From: Vibrio chagasii
Lineage (GTDB): Bacteria > Pseudomonadota > Gammaproteobacteria > Enterobacterales > Vibrionaceae
Length of the DNA stretch: 64,000 bases
Direction of reading: 5' to 3'
NCBI RefSeq assembly: GCF_002954585.1
Contig: NZ_MSCI01000002.1
Span: 1,528,089 to 1,592,088 of the forward strand
This document shows positions 54,813 to 63,818 of the stretch, one piece after another (the stretch's first letter is position 1; each line of letters opens with the position of its first letter). The notes under the pieces are model-generated. The model was not told the DNA's origin, did no database searches, and saw nothing but the letters and a program-made list of their open reading frames with translations. A program made the position numbers and the translations under genes.

Positions 54813-55028
54813 ATGAATAAAGTTGTTATGTTAGTAATGGGGATGCTTTTTACCAGCCGATTATTCGCCAGTATCGCGCCCCATGTTAATCAGTTAGAGC
54901 ATGACGCGCCTATCCTACTTCGCTCAGCATTGATCGTTTTTGTAGCCGCTTATGTCATTTGGACCGGTGTTAAACATTTCAAAAAACGTAAAACCTCGGC
55001 GTTGAAATCAGAGCAGACTAACAGCTAA
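54813..55028 (+). CDS. Small membrane protein downstream of the cassette
   Basis: This is a 71-residue protein with a hydrophobic N-terminus (MNKVVMLVMGMLFTSRLFA, signal or first helix), a second helix (ILLRSALIVFVAAYVIWTGV) and a basic tail (KHFKKRKTS). It lies 205 bp after the exporter on the same strand. It could be an immunity-like membrane protein or unrelated. The ribosome site is weak, and a GTG at 54801 is also in frame. Confidence 0.5.
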   Translation: MNKVVMLVMGMLFTSRLFASIAPHVNQLEHDAPILLRSALIVFVAAYVIWTGVKHFKKRKTSALKSEQTNS

Positions 55029-55056
55029 TACCTCACGCTATATATCGCTGTCTCGG

Positions 55057-56148
55057 TTAGTTGTCTGCAAAATACTCGACTAAGATTTTACGCCACTTAC
55101 GAGACTCTCGAATCTGCAACAGAGCGCGGTTAATCTCTTCTTCGTAAGGGTTATTTTCTGTAATGATAAAACCGTAGTTTTGCTTCTCTAGCTGATATGG
55201 TAACACCTCTAAATCTTCAAATTGGCCACTCATTCGGCCATTACCAATCATGTATTTAAGCACTACATCGTCGGCTACAATGGCGTCGACTTCTCCTTCT
55301 TCTAAAGCAGCCAAAAGCCTTGGCATATCAACATAATTCTCATGTCTGATACCAAAGCCAGTCAATAGTAGAGAGGACGTAGTCGCGACCTTGGCACCTA
55401 CTTTGATATTCGCTAGATCGTTAATACCTTTGATCTGAGAAGATCCTTGGCTGAGCGTAAGTTTACTAGCTAACACAGCAGTAATACTGGCAATGAAAAG
55501 CATACTGAATACACCAATAAACACGGTAGCAATCCGCCCCGTTAGACTCTTAAATTCAAAGTAGTTAAATGGACCTCGAGTAATGAAAAGTAAACCAAGA
55601 ATAAAACTCTCTAACCAGCGTCCAGTTCGGCTTTTCATCGAATAGAGCTTCTGGTTTTCACCGTGTTCGAGCAAATAGAAAAATGCACCAATGACACCTG
55701 CAATAAACACGACCACGCCAATGATTAACCACAAAGCTGGGTTGAAGAATATCGAGTGTAAAGTTTCAAGATAGCCTTTCTTTTTCACTGCGATAGCAAG
55801 GTGAGTTTCGTAAAACGAATGGGAAAAATCAGCAAAAATTTCTCGCTCTGGAGTGATTGAAATACAAGACACGCCTATGTCAATCTGTTCTGATTCAATG
55901 GCATTGAGCAACTCACCGAGTGGATGGTTTTCTATCGTAAATTCCACATCCATATCCCTGGCGATCTTTTCCCACAGTTCAATACTGAGGCCATCCCATT
56001 CATTATCCATCGAGCCAATAACAAAAGGAGGACAAGGGTAAACACCGACTTTAAGTGGTGCTGATGAAGTCATTGAGCTAAAGAAAGGGAGAAGTAAGAG
56101 AGAGAAAGCGGCACAATATTTAAGTGCCAATTTGAAGAAATTTTGCAT
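55057..56148 (-). CDS. Glutamate-receptor-like ligand-gated ion channel
   Basis: This 363-residue protein has the split architecture of prokaryotic glutamate receptors: signal peptide (about 1-28), first half of a solute-binding domain (31-130), membrane helix (138-160), a re-entrant pore loop (about 180-197, LGLLFITRGPFNYF), second helix (203-229) and the second half of the binding domain (240-360). Agonists are usually amino acids. The pore lacks the K+-channel TVGYG signature of GluR0, so selectivity is unknown. An ABC-type binding protein is unlikely because of the interrupting helices. Confidence 0.85.
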   Translation of the reverse strand: MQNFFKLALKYCAAFSLLLLPFFSSMTSSAPLKVGVYPCPPFVIGSMDNEWDGLSIELWEKIARDMDVEFTIENHPLGELLNAIESEQIDIGVSCISITPEREIFADFSHSFYETHLAIAVKKKGYLETLHSIFFNPALWLIIGVVVFIAGVIGAFFYLLEHGENQKLYSMKSRTGRWLESFILGLLFITRGPFNYFEFKSLTGRIATVFIGVFSMLFIASITAVLASKLTLSQGSSQIKGINDLANIKVGAKVATTSSLLLTGFGIRHENYVDMPRLLAALEEGEVDAIVADDVVLKYMIGNGRMSGQFEDLEVLPYQLEKQNYGFIITENNPYEEEINRALLQIRESRKWRKILVEYFADN

Positions 56149-56396
56149 CAGCAGCCCTCCAGAATGGGCAGCGATGAATGGAGTCGAAGATGAAGGCTCA
56201 TCAACTGAAAACGCACAAGTGAGATCAGAAGTGAAGATATTTTATGACGAGTTCAATGCTGCCCTAGCTTTAATAGTTATTACTTTAACTATAGAGAACC
56301 CTATTTATTCTGCAAAACATTGGAGCTCGGAATAATACATAAACTGACTTTGTATCGATGAACCTTTCAGACCGCTAAGATAGAAGAAACACTATC

Positions 56397-57686
56397 CTAG
56401 GGCACTTCAAAACGGGCACTTACCGCTAGGTGGTCAGATAAATCCCACACACCCCACATATCAACGTCAAAACTGCGTAACACTTCAATTTTGCTGGAAC
56501 TCGCCATCACGCTGCCATTATTTGAATACAACAGATAGTCCAGCCGTTCTTGGGCAGATTGATCACTATCGGATAGGTTTTGATTCACAAGCGGATCGTA
56601 ACTGTGGGCCAATGGACCTTTTAAAGGCGGCTCTTGCAAATCCAATACTCTAAGCATTTGAGTGAAATCAAGCGGAAACTTATGCTTGGCGATATTGAAG
56701 TCACCGCCGAAGATAACAGGTTCGTTCTCTGGTAAATCTAACTGCTCCACAAAGGCGAGTATTTCACCGACCTGCAGCATTCTTATATTCCGATGTTCGC
56801 GAGAATTCCAAGACCCTAGATGCAGGTTAAACAAGTGATATGGGCGACTGTCTTTTATTATCTTGGTATAGAGCACACCTTTGTCTGCCGCACAATCGGT
56901 TCCCCGACAGTTATCAAAGACATGTTGTGCCTGTTCAACAATGGGATATTTACTATAGGTAATAACACCGCCATCGTAGGTATTACTGCCACCACCATCG
57001 AGTTTATGACTAACATACTGAAAGTGGCGCTGCATGTCCGCGTTTAAACGTAGTTCATTTTCTCGCCTGAACACCTCCTGCATAAAAACCACGTCATGAT
57101 TCTTGACCACTTCAGCAATTCGTATATCCCTATCATTCATATGCTCTGCGATATAAGGGAGTAGCCACACGTTATAAGTCAGAATATTGATGCTATTCGC
57201 ATCAGATGGTGGAGTCGTTGGTTCTTCACTTATAACAAACGTTATATCATCATATCCCCCGGTGTAATCAGCCTTATAATAATAACGGTAATTCCCTTTA
57301 TTCGTTCCGTGAATTGCTCGATCACTGTATAAGTCTCCGATATGTGTGGTTTCAGGGTCAACAAGGGTAAAAGACATATCTGACCCCCACACCGTTCCTT
57401 TTAGCCTTACTAATGGAGTGAGATATTCGTAGCCTAAAAATATAAAAAAGTAGTAGTCTTTGCCTGCTTCTATACCACCATATCGACTCAGGTTAGCAAC
57501 CTCAGCATAGTTATAAGGCCTAATATGGTTCACGCCAGTTGAGGTGATAACTTGCTCATCTCCAGATATAAATAACCGAATATCCTCACGGGTGTTATTC
57601 AAAATACTTATGTTCGTCTCTGCTTTGATAACGCTACAGAAAAACAACAAACATAATGATGTCGCACGTATCAATTTGTTGATCAT
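56397..57686 (-). CDS. Secreted sphingomyelinase-type phosphodiesterase
   Basis: This protein of 429 residues has a signal peptide (to about residue 23), an N-terminal beta-rich region and an endonuclease/exonuclease/phosphatase domain of the bacterial sphingomyelinase C type (about 165-429). Visible catalytic motifs are LTYNVWLLP, VFMQEVF (metal Glu), LFNLHLGSW, IFGGDFNIAKH and DLSDHLAVSARF. Such enzymes cleave sphingomyelin and can lyse red cells. I start at ATG 57686 behind GGAAGTG. Hemolytic activity is by family. Confidence 0.85.
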   Translation of the reverse strand: MINKLIRATSLCLLFFCSVIKAETNISILNNTREDIRLFISGDEQVITSTGVNHIRPYNYAEVANLSRYGGIEAGKDYYFFIFLGYEYLTPLVRLKGTVWGSDMSFTLVDPETTHIGDLYSDRAIHGTNKGNYRYYYKADYTGGYDDITFVISEEPTTPPSDANSINILTYNVWLLPYIAEHMNDRDIRIAEVVKNHDVVFMQEVFRRENELRLNADMQRHFQYVSHKLDGGGSNTYDGGVITYSKYPIVEQAQHVFDNCRGTDCAADKGVLYTKIIKDSRPYHLFNLHLGSWNSREHRNIRMLQVGEILAFVEQLDLPENEPVIFGGDFNIAKHKFPLDFTQMLRVLDLQEPPLKGPLAHSYDPLVNQNLSDSDQSAQERLDYLLYSNNGSVMASSSKIEVLRSFDVDMWGVWDLSDHLAVSARFEVP

Positions 57687-57895
57687 CACTTCCAAGCTAC
57701 TCTTTTGTATGTCGCACTCCAAAAATTATTAGAGCTTAGTTTTATAGCGAATACAAAATAGAGATAACGCAACAGTGGGTAATTTGATGAGTTTGAGTAT
57801 GGGGATCTCATAAAAACAACTATCGACACTTGCTGTACATTGTTACAAGTGAGTTGATGATTGACACAAATTTGATGTGAACAGCACTAGCAATT

Positions 57896-57908
57896 GTTAT
57901 AGTATAAC
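57896..57908 (+). promoter_or_regulatory. Zur box upstream of DUF1007
   Basis: GTTATAGTATAAC, extended as TTGTTATAGTATAACATTA, matches the Zur core GTTATANTATAAC perfectly. It is 26 bp before the DUF1007 start. Confidence 0.82.
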
Positions 57909-57934
57909 ATTAAGTCAATTTACTATTATGTCTC

Positions 57935-58657
57935 ATGAAACAGCTATTTAATCTAACCAAGGTGCTCAACTGCCTTTCCTCAAGATATCTATGTCGTTTC
58001 TCAACGCAATTACGCTCTGTTAAGCATTTACCACTTTGGTTAGCAATACTGACTTTTGCTCCTCAGCTACATGCACATCCCCACTCTTGGATCGAAATGA
58101 AAACTCACATTGAGGGCGAGAATGGCATGATCACCGGATTCTCAATGGAGTGGTCTTTTGACGCCATGACCTCTATGTACATGCTGGATGGCGAAGACGT
58201 TTCTCCAGAAAAAGAAGAAGAGACGTTCAAGAACCTTGCGGCCTCAGTGATCGAAAACATGATGTACGAACACTACTTCACCTATTTCTACGACGGTGAG
58301 GAGCCGATTAAATATCAGGTTGCTGAACATGCGAAGTTCAAACGTGATAAAGCCAAAATGGTACTAACATTCGATCTACCTCTTTCAAAACCTAAGCCTG
58401 TAACACGTGACTCCTTACGTATGCTGATTTTTGACCCGAGCTACTTTGTCGATATGTCGTGGATCGCTAATGAAGACGTGACGTTGTCTCCAGAACTCGC
58501 AAGGCAATGTAAGTTAGAAATTATCGAGCCGAACCCAACGCCTGAGCAAATGAGTTATGCGATGTCGTTACCAGCCGATGCCGATCCAGACAACACGTTA
58601 GGCCAGCTATTCACTCAGTCGGTCGAGCTTCATTGTGCAGCGGTTCCTGGTGCTTAA
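57935..58657 (+). CDS. DUF1007 periplasmic metal-uptake associated protein
   Basis: This 240-residue secreted protein (signal peptide ending LHA) belongs to DUF1007. It opens mature with HPHSWIEM, a His-rich metal-binding-like start, followed by WSFDAMTSMYML. DUF1007 genes regularly precede NicO-type nickel/cobalt transporters, as here. The family is linked to zinc or nickel supply, and the Zur box indicates zinc here. Its exact role (metallochaperone or transporter partner) is unproven. Confidence 0.82.
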   Translation: MKQLFNLTKVLNCLSSRYLCRFSTQLRSVKHLPLWLAILTFAPQLHAHPHSWIEMKTHIEGENGMITGFSMEWSFDAMTSMYMLDGEDVSPEKEEETFKNLAASVIENMMYEHYFTYFYDGEEPIKYQVAEHAKFKRDKAKMVLTFDLPLSKPKPVTRDSLRMLIFDPSYFVDMSWIANEDVTLSPELARQCKLEIIEPNPTPEQMSYAMSLPADADPDNTLGQLFTQSVELHCAAVPGA

Positions 58658-58759
58658 CCAAGGCGTTTTTTTACGATTAGGCGTTTCGACCATTAAGCGT
58701 CTGCGCTCGTTAAATCAATCTAATAATCGAGAAAAAGATTTCTGATAAAGGTGCATTTA

Positions 58760-59857
58760 ATGCAGAAAAATCAAATTCAAACAAAGTACTACCTTGTGGG
58801 CATCGCAGCCTTAGTGCTTGCTGCAGTCGGTGCATACCAGCTGTGGGTTATGTGGCCATCACTAGTCATATCCAGCATTCAATGGCAAAGAGAAGTTAAT
58901 TCAGAGCTTGCTGACCTCCTCTACGAGGCGAGGTCCAACCCTTGGGGCGCGGGCAGCTACCTTATCGGGTTCAGTTTTATCTACGGTATGCTTCACTCAC
59001 TTGGCCCTGGGCACGGCAAAGTCATCGTCTCAACATACTTAGCTACTCACCCAACAAAAGCAAAAGCCAGTTTAGTTCTTACTATCGTATCTGCATTTTT
59101 ACAAGCATTGGTCGCGATCCTATTAGTAAGCGTCTTGCTATGGGGCTTTAGCGCTTCTATGCGAATGGTGAACGACAAAGCAAACATGTTTGTTTCTTTA
59201 AGCTTTGCTTTAGTTGCAGTGGTTGGTGCATTGATCTGCTGGAAAGCACTTAGAAACATCTACCGTTCACTCCGCAAACCAAAATTGAAAGTAAAAGCGA
59301 TCACCACATTAGCTGCCGATACGTCTTCGCCAATTTCAGTCCAATCACCAATGGCGCTTCGCTCATCAGTACCAGCTGGTTCAATGATGTTGACCCCATC
59401 AAACGCATTACAACCTGTAGAACACGCTCACGCAGATCATTCTCATGCAGACTGTGGATGCGGCCACCAGCATGTAGCCGATGCAGACGCGATAAACAAA
59501 GCTTCAACACTTCGTGAATATGCAGGAATCATCGTTACAATTGGCGTAAGGCCATGTACAGGTGCGATTATGGTTCTGCTTTTCGCAAACATGGTTGGCT
59601 TATATTGGATGGGTGTTGTCAGTGCCTTTGCCATGGCGGTAGGTACCGCATTTACAACCTCGACGATTGCCATAATGACACTAACGGGTAAGAACTTGGT
59701 AAAACGCTATTTGGCAGCAGGTAACAAAAATAACAGTGCGTCACTGAAAGTCGCAGGTCATTATTTACAACTGTTTGGCGGTGTTTTACTTATTTTGATT
59801 GGCTTATTGCTAATGAGTGGACAAGACAGCGGTATGTCGCCAGTGTTTACTATGTAG
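58760..59857 (+). CDS. NicO/RcnA-like divalent metal transporter
   Basis: This 365-residue inner-membrane transporter of the NicO family has the conserved histidine motif HSLGPGHGKVIV (near residues 78-89) and, late in the sequence, GVRPCTGAIMVLLFANM. A cytoplasmic or periplasmic His-rich loop reads HAHADHSHADCGCGHQH (about 219-235). NicO proteins move Ni, Co or related metals; with DUF1007 and a Zur box, zinc import is the best guess. I start at ATG 58760 after AAGGTG. A terminator closes the operon. Confidence 0.85.
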   Translation: MQKNQIQTKYYLVGIAALVLAAVGAYQLWVMWPSLVISSIQWQREVNSELADLLYEARSNPWGAGSYLIGFSFIYGMLHSLGPGHGKVIVSTYLATHPTKAKASLVLTIVSAFLQALVAILLVSVLLWGFSASMRMVNDKANMFVSLSFALVAVVGALICWKALRNIYRSLRKPKLKVKAITTLAADTSSPISVQSPMALRSSVPAGSMMLTPSNALQPVEHAHADHSHADCGCGHQHVADADAINKASTLREYAGIIVTIGVRPCTGAIMVLLFANMVGLYWMGVVSAFAMAVGTAFTTSTIAIMTLTGKNLVKRYLAAGNKNNSASLKVAGHYLQLFGGVLLILIGLLLMSGQDSGMSPVFTM

Positions 59858-59907
59858 CTATAGGTTCGTTCTAACACTGTTAGAAACTACGTAACACTTC
59901 CACAGAC

Positions 59908-59934
59908 AAAAGACCTCTTAGCCAGAGGTCTTTT
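59908..59934 (+). terminator. Terminator after the NicO transporter gene
   Basis: The arms agacctct and agaggtct pair with a 5-base loop, extended by flanking AAA/TTT, with a T-run. Confidence 0.85.
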
Positions 59935-60145
59935 TACTTCGCTGCATAAACACCCTTTAAGTTTATTCAAACGTTGCATCGCTAATAGTATGAATACCGT
60001 TTTCAGTATCATCGATTTACAAAACAGAGCCAAAATCTCTAAATAAAAGCAGTGAGGAGCGATACAATAATCAAGTTGCGAAGTTGCAGCGTGGGACACC
60101 TACCCACTGAAAGTCCATTTACAGAGAACCTTAAAGTAGCCATAC

Positions 60146-60640
60146 ATGTCTAAAGAACCCGGTTTCACCACAGAGTACACCCTCGACAAAGCTTTCTTTG
60201 CTGAGTGTTATGATCAAACGAGCGTACCAACTCAATTTCCAAAAGCGTATTTGAAAGCGTTTTTGTTTCTTCTGTTTGGTTGGGTTCTACTTGAGTTTGA
60301 ACTATTACCGAGCGGCTACGTTGGTTGGTTCTTCATTGTATTGAGTGTTATTGAAGCGTTCAGCGTATATTGCAAACGAACCTGGTGGTTGTGGCGACAA
60401 AGAATCAGCTCAGGCGCTGGCAGCAAAGTAGTGTTTAAAGGTGACTTAGATGGCGTGAGTTACAAGAACTATAAGACTACCAACACGATCAAGTGGAGCC
60501 AGATCGACGAGCTTGAGCAGACTGACCTTGGCTTTATCATTCATATTGGCAAGCAGCGCCAATATGTGAGCAAATCGTGCTTGAGTGATGACGCGATTAC
60601 TTTCATGGTTGAGCAACACAGAGCATCAAAAGCTAACTAA
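60146..60640 (+). CDS. YcxB-like membrane protein
   Basis: This 164-residue protein has two membrane helices (about residues 30-70) and a C-terminal YcxB-like domain with GVSYKNYKTTNTIKWSQIDELEQTDLGFIIHIG. YcxB proteins have no known function. It stands alone between terminators, with no clear ribosome site. Confidence 0.72.
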   Translation: MSKEPGFTTEYTLDKAFFAECYDQTSVPTQFPKAYLKAFLFLLFGWVLLEFELLPSGYVGWFFIVLSVIEAFSVYCKRTWWLWRQRISSGAGSKVVFKGDLDGVSYKNYKTTNTIKWSQIDELEQTDLGFIIHIGKQRQYVSKSCLSDDAITFMVEQHRASKAN

Positions 60641-61218
60641 CGTAAGTGTATAAAGACCTCCAGAATTGAGGTCTTTATAATATATGGCTTTGAGAAGATA
60701 ACTTACATCGTACTGCACTTTACGCGTTAACCTAGCTCAGACCACCCTTTTCCCCATACCTAAACGAAGACTCATTGGAGTTACTAGTACCACCTCTTAC
60801 CCAATGAATACAAAATTTAATGACGATTGAGAGTATTGTCTTGATTGTGGAATTCAATTATCCCTCTTCGTTATAAGAACTAAATTAAAATATAATGTCC
60901 AATTACTCGAAAGAGAAATAATTTAGCCCAACGCTGATATTTGATGAAAAACCACTAATGTAAATAACTTACCATGATAACTCAACTAAAGCGGTGCATA
61001 CTCGTACCATACTCAAAACTTATGCTTATAATTGAATAATCACTTTATCAACGTGAAAATGACAAACGAAAACTACTGTAATCATCAGTAAATTTTTGCA
61101 AATACTATCTTATACTGACAATACTGTATTGTGTCTCCATATAATACTGGAGTCACTGACATCTAACTACATACTCTACCTGATCAATCATAAGATGATT
61201 AACTAAACTAGGTTCTCT
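60641..61218. other. AT-rich intergenic region upstream of the EAL gene
   Basis: After the terminator, these 578 bases are AT-rich with no gene recognised. They contain the EAL gene promoter. Confidence 0.5.
60652..60676 (+). terminator. Terminator after the YcxB-like gene
   Basis: The arms aaagacctc and gaggtcttt pair perfectly with a 7-base loop, followed by ATAATATA. Confidence 0.75.
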
Positions 61219-62739
61219 ATGTTTGCAAATAAAAAAACTAGTTCAACATATCTAGTATGTCTTTCTTTTATTCCTTGTGTCTTGGCGCTGACTATTTTGT
61301 ATCTCAGTTTTGGCCGTTCACTGGATGAGCAAGCAAATCAAAAAGCAATGAATATTGTTCAAGAAGTAGATGAGATTCTTGAGTTTGGTAAGGAGGCCAA
61401 CACGAGTGCTTTAAAGCTATTGCAAAACTCTAATGCCTGTGAAGATGAGGCCCTAGCCCTTAGACATCTGGTAGCAACCATACCTTACGTACGAAGTGCT
61501 AATTTAGCAAAAGACAATGTTATCTTCTGCACCTCTATTTGGGGTGAAGGCGATTACAAATATGATCCTACCGCATACACTTCAGGACAATTACTGCTGC
61601 TTAATGGAAGTAATGTTGATACTTCTCACCCTCTTATCGTGGTAAGGTCAACGTCGGACGATCACGCAGCATTAAGTGGAATTGATAGCCTTTACCTAAG
61701 AGAGTCGCTCACTTCAGACAGCAAGTTTCGGTCATTTATTGCAGTCGGTGATAAATGGCTTGATAGTAAAGAGTTGACCGTAAAGACAAACCCGGTAGAG
61801 CAACTCATCTCTTGGCATCAAGTGTCATCAAAACAGTTTCCTTATAGCGCACATGCAGGTTTTGCTTACCCTAATATGCTAGCGGCATTCTGGGTCAAGG
61901 ATAAGCAATACATTGTAGCCATCGTACTACTGCAAACTCTGTTTACCCTATATCTTATTTGGCTATCAAGACGCCCCTCTAATCTGTACCTCGAAATCGA
62001 ACGTGCAATGCAAAGAAAAGAGTTTGTCCCATACGCTCAACCGATTGTGAACAGTGAAACTCGTGCAATACAAGGCATAGAGATTCTATTGAGGTGGAAA
62101 CACCCAGTACAAGGTATCGTGAGACCAGATCTGTTCATTCCTAAGGCTGAAACCTCGGGTCTTATTGTACCTATGACACACCAATTGATGCGGCTCACAG
62201 CTATGCAAATTAAGCCTTTCATAGACCAGCTACCTAGAGGTTTCCATGTGGGTATAAACATCTCACCCCAGCACTGTTCGAAAGGCACATTGCTGGAGGC
62301 GTGTCAGGAATTTATCGATATTATTGACTGTGACGACGTTACTCTAGTTCTAGAACTCACAGAAAGAGAAGCGCTAAACTACTGCGATTTAACCGATGAT
62401 ATTTTCGGAAAGATCAAAGCACTCGGATGCAAGATAGCAATAGATGATTTTGGCACGGGTCACTCCTCATTGGTCAATTTACAAAAAGTAGACCTCGACT
62501 ACCTAAAGATTGACCAAACTTTTGTCCGAGACATTGGCGTTGACACAATCACAGGCCACCTACTTCAAAACATGATCACCTTATCGCACGACTTATCTCT
62601 AGATGTCATCGCTGAAGGCGTTGAAACAGAGCAACAAGCAGATTATTTAAGAGAGCGAAGCGTCAACTACCTACAGGGCTTCTTGTTCGCTAAACCGATT
62701 CCACTTGAAGAGTTTTTGAAGAACCAAACAAGCCGTTGA
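61219..62739 (+). CDS. CSS-motif EAL-domain c-di-GMP phosphodiesterase
   Basis: This 506-residue membrane enzyme degrades c-di-GMP. It has a first helix (about 12-32), a periplasmic CSS-type sensor domain (about 33-232) with Cys104-Thr-Ser in place of Cys-Ser-Ser, a second helix (about 233-252) and a cytoplasmic EAL domain (about 258-500). The EAL core is intact: GIEILLRW (EIL variant), NISPQH, ELTERE, IDDFGTGHSSL, YLKIDQTFV and EGVETEQQ. In PdeC-type proteins the CSS cysteines form a redox-controlled disulfide. No GGDEF domain is present. Confidence 0.9.
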   Translation: MFANKKTSSTYLVCLSFIPCVLALTILYLSFGRSLDEQANQKAMNIVQEVDEILEFGKEANTSALKLLQNSNACEDEALALRHLVATIPYVRSANLAKDNVIFCTSIWGEGDYKYDPTAYTSGQLLLLNGSNVDTSHPLIVVRSTSDDHAALSGIDSLYLRESLTSDSKFRSFIAVGDKWLDSKELTVKTNPVEQLISWHQVSSKQFPYSAHAGFAYPNMLAAFWVKDKQYIVAIVLLQTLFTLYLIWLSRRPSNLYLEIERAMQRKEFVPYAQPIVNSETRAIQGIEILLRWKHPVQGIVRPDLFIPKAETSGLIVPMTHQLMRLTAMQIKPFIDQLPRGFHVGINISPQHCSKGTLLEACQEFIDIIDCDDVTLVLELTEREALNYCDLTDDIFGKIKALGCKIAIDDFGTGHSSLVNLQKVDLDYLKIDQTFVRDIGVDTITGHLLQNMITLSHDLSLDVIAEGVETEQQADYLRERSVNYLQGFLFAKPIPLEEFLKNQTSR

Positions 62740-62756
62740 AAATAGGCAAACAAAGC

Positions 62757-62789
62757 AAGCTGAGAGCATTTGTCTTTTGCTCTCAGCTT
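62757..62789. terminator. Bidirectional terminator between the EAL and AraC genes
   Basis: The arms aagctgagagca and tgctctcagctt pair perfectly over 12 bp with a 9-base loop between convergent genes. Confidence 0.8.
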
Positions 62790-62801
62790 CTAAAAGATGC
62801 A

Positions 62802-63614
62802 TCAACCTCTAAGTAACTCAATAAATCTCGCCGGGCTTCTTCCTGTCATCATCTTAAACATGTGAATAAATGATGATGGGGAGTCATAACCCAGCTCAGA
62901 GGAAATCCCGCTAACACTTTTACCCTTTAGCATTTCGTCAATAGCGACATGAACGACGAGCTGACTTTTCCATTGTCGATAACTCAAGTTAGTGTCAATA
63001 CGTATAATTCTTGACAATGTGCTTTCTGAAACGTTTGAAAGCAATGCAAACTCACGCTTTTCCATACTACATATTGACTTAATTCCTACCGAAGATATGC
63101 ATTGAAGCACGCGTCTATCATGAGGCATAGGAGCGCTAGTAAACAGCCGTCTAGCGATTTTCAGACGGTGAAAGACCAAATCAACGAGTAACTTTTGGCC
63201 ACCCTCATCATTACTTGTTGGAATTCTTTCCATCTCAATTAACAGCGATTTTAAGAAAGAATTGATCTCCACAAGCTGCGCTTTGACTGAGCAAAAATCA
63301 AAGATCTCTGAAGGCATGTAAAGGCTAACAAGTTCTACGTTGCTCAACGTTCCCACCGAATGTCTAACGCCAGCCGGAATCAGTACTCCCTGCTGAGGAG
63401 ACACAAGCATCCTCTCCTTGGATCTGTCTAAATACAAAAACAACGCACCTTCTTTCGCATAAAGCAACTGAACCCATGCATGGCTGTGTGCCTGAACATT
63501 TACCCCTTTGGGAATTGAACGAGCGACCACTTTGCATTCGCTGCATAAGTTTTCAAATGACTCTTTCGAAGGTGGGTAGGTTGAAATCATTATTGATAAA
63601 TATTCTCTATTCAT
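62802..63614 (-). CDS. AraC-family transcriptional regulator
   Basis: This protein of 270 residues has an N-terminal cupin-like AraC sensing domain (about 38-110, with AHSHAWVQLLYAKEGALFLYLD) and a C-terminal AraC HTH (about 180-270, with ALLSNVSESTLSRIIR and ELGYDSPSSFIHMFKMMTGRSPARF). Starts at GTG 63620, ATG 63614 or ATG 63590 are all in frame; I use 63614. It is divergent from the panB paralogue 204 bp away and may regulate it. Confidence 0.85.
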   Translation of the reverse strand: MNREYLSIMISTYPPSKESFENLCSECKVVARSIPKGVNVQAHSHAWVQLLYAKEGALFLYLDRSKERMLVSPQQGVLIPAGVRHSVGTLSNVELVSLYMPSEIFDFCSVKAQLVEINSFLKSLLIEMERIPTSNDEGGQKLLVDLVFHRLKIARRLFTSAPMPHDRRVLQCISSVGIKSICSMEKREFALLSNVSESTLSRIIRIDTNLSYRQWKSQLVVHVAIDEMLKGKSVSGISSELGYDSPSSFIHMFKMMTGRSPARFIELLRG

Positions 63615-63818
63615 TGACACATATTCGATACCGCCTCCATGAGTTGCTCCACTAATCTAGGCGCTACCGGAACCGAACTTGCATTACATTACTATATATA
63701 ACAATAAGATAACCAATCAACCTAATCACATTGACTCCTATCTTATTCGGGAAAACACCTAAATCAGAGTGGTTCCGGACTCTTTGTCACTAAAACGAAA
63801 AACCGTTTAAAGGAAAAT

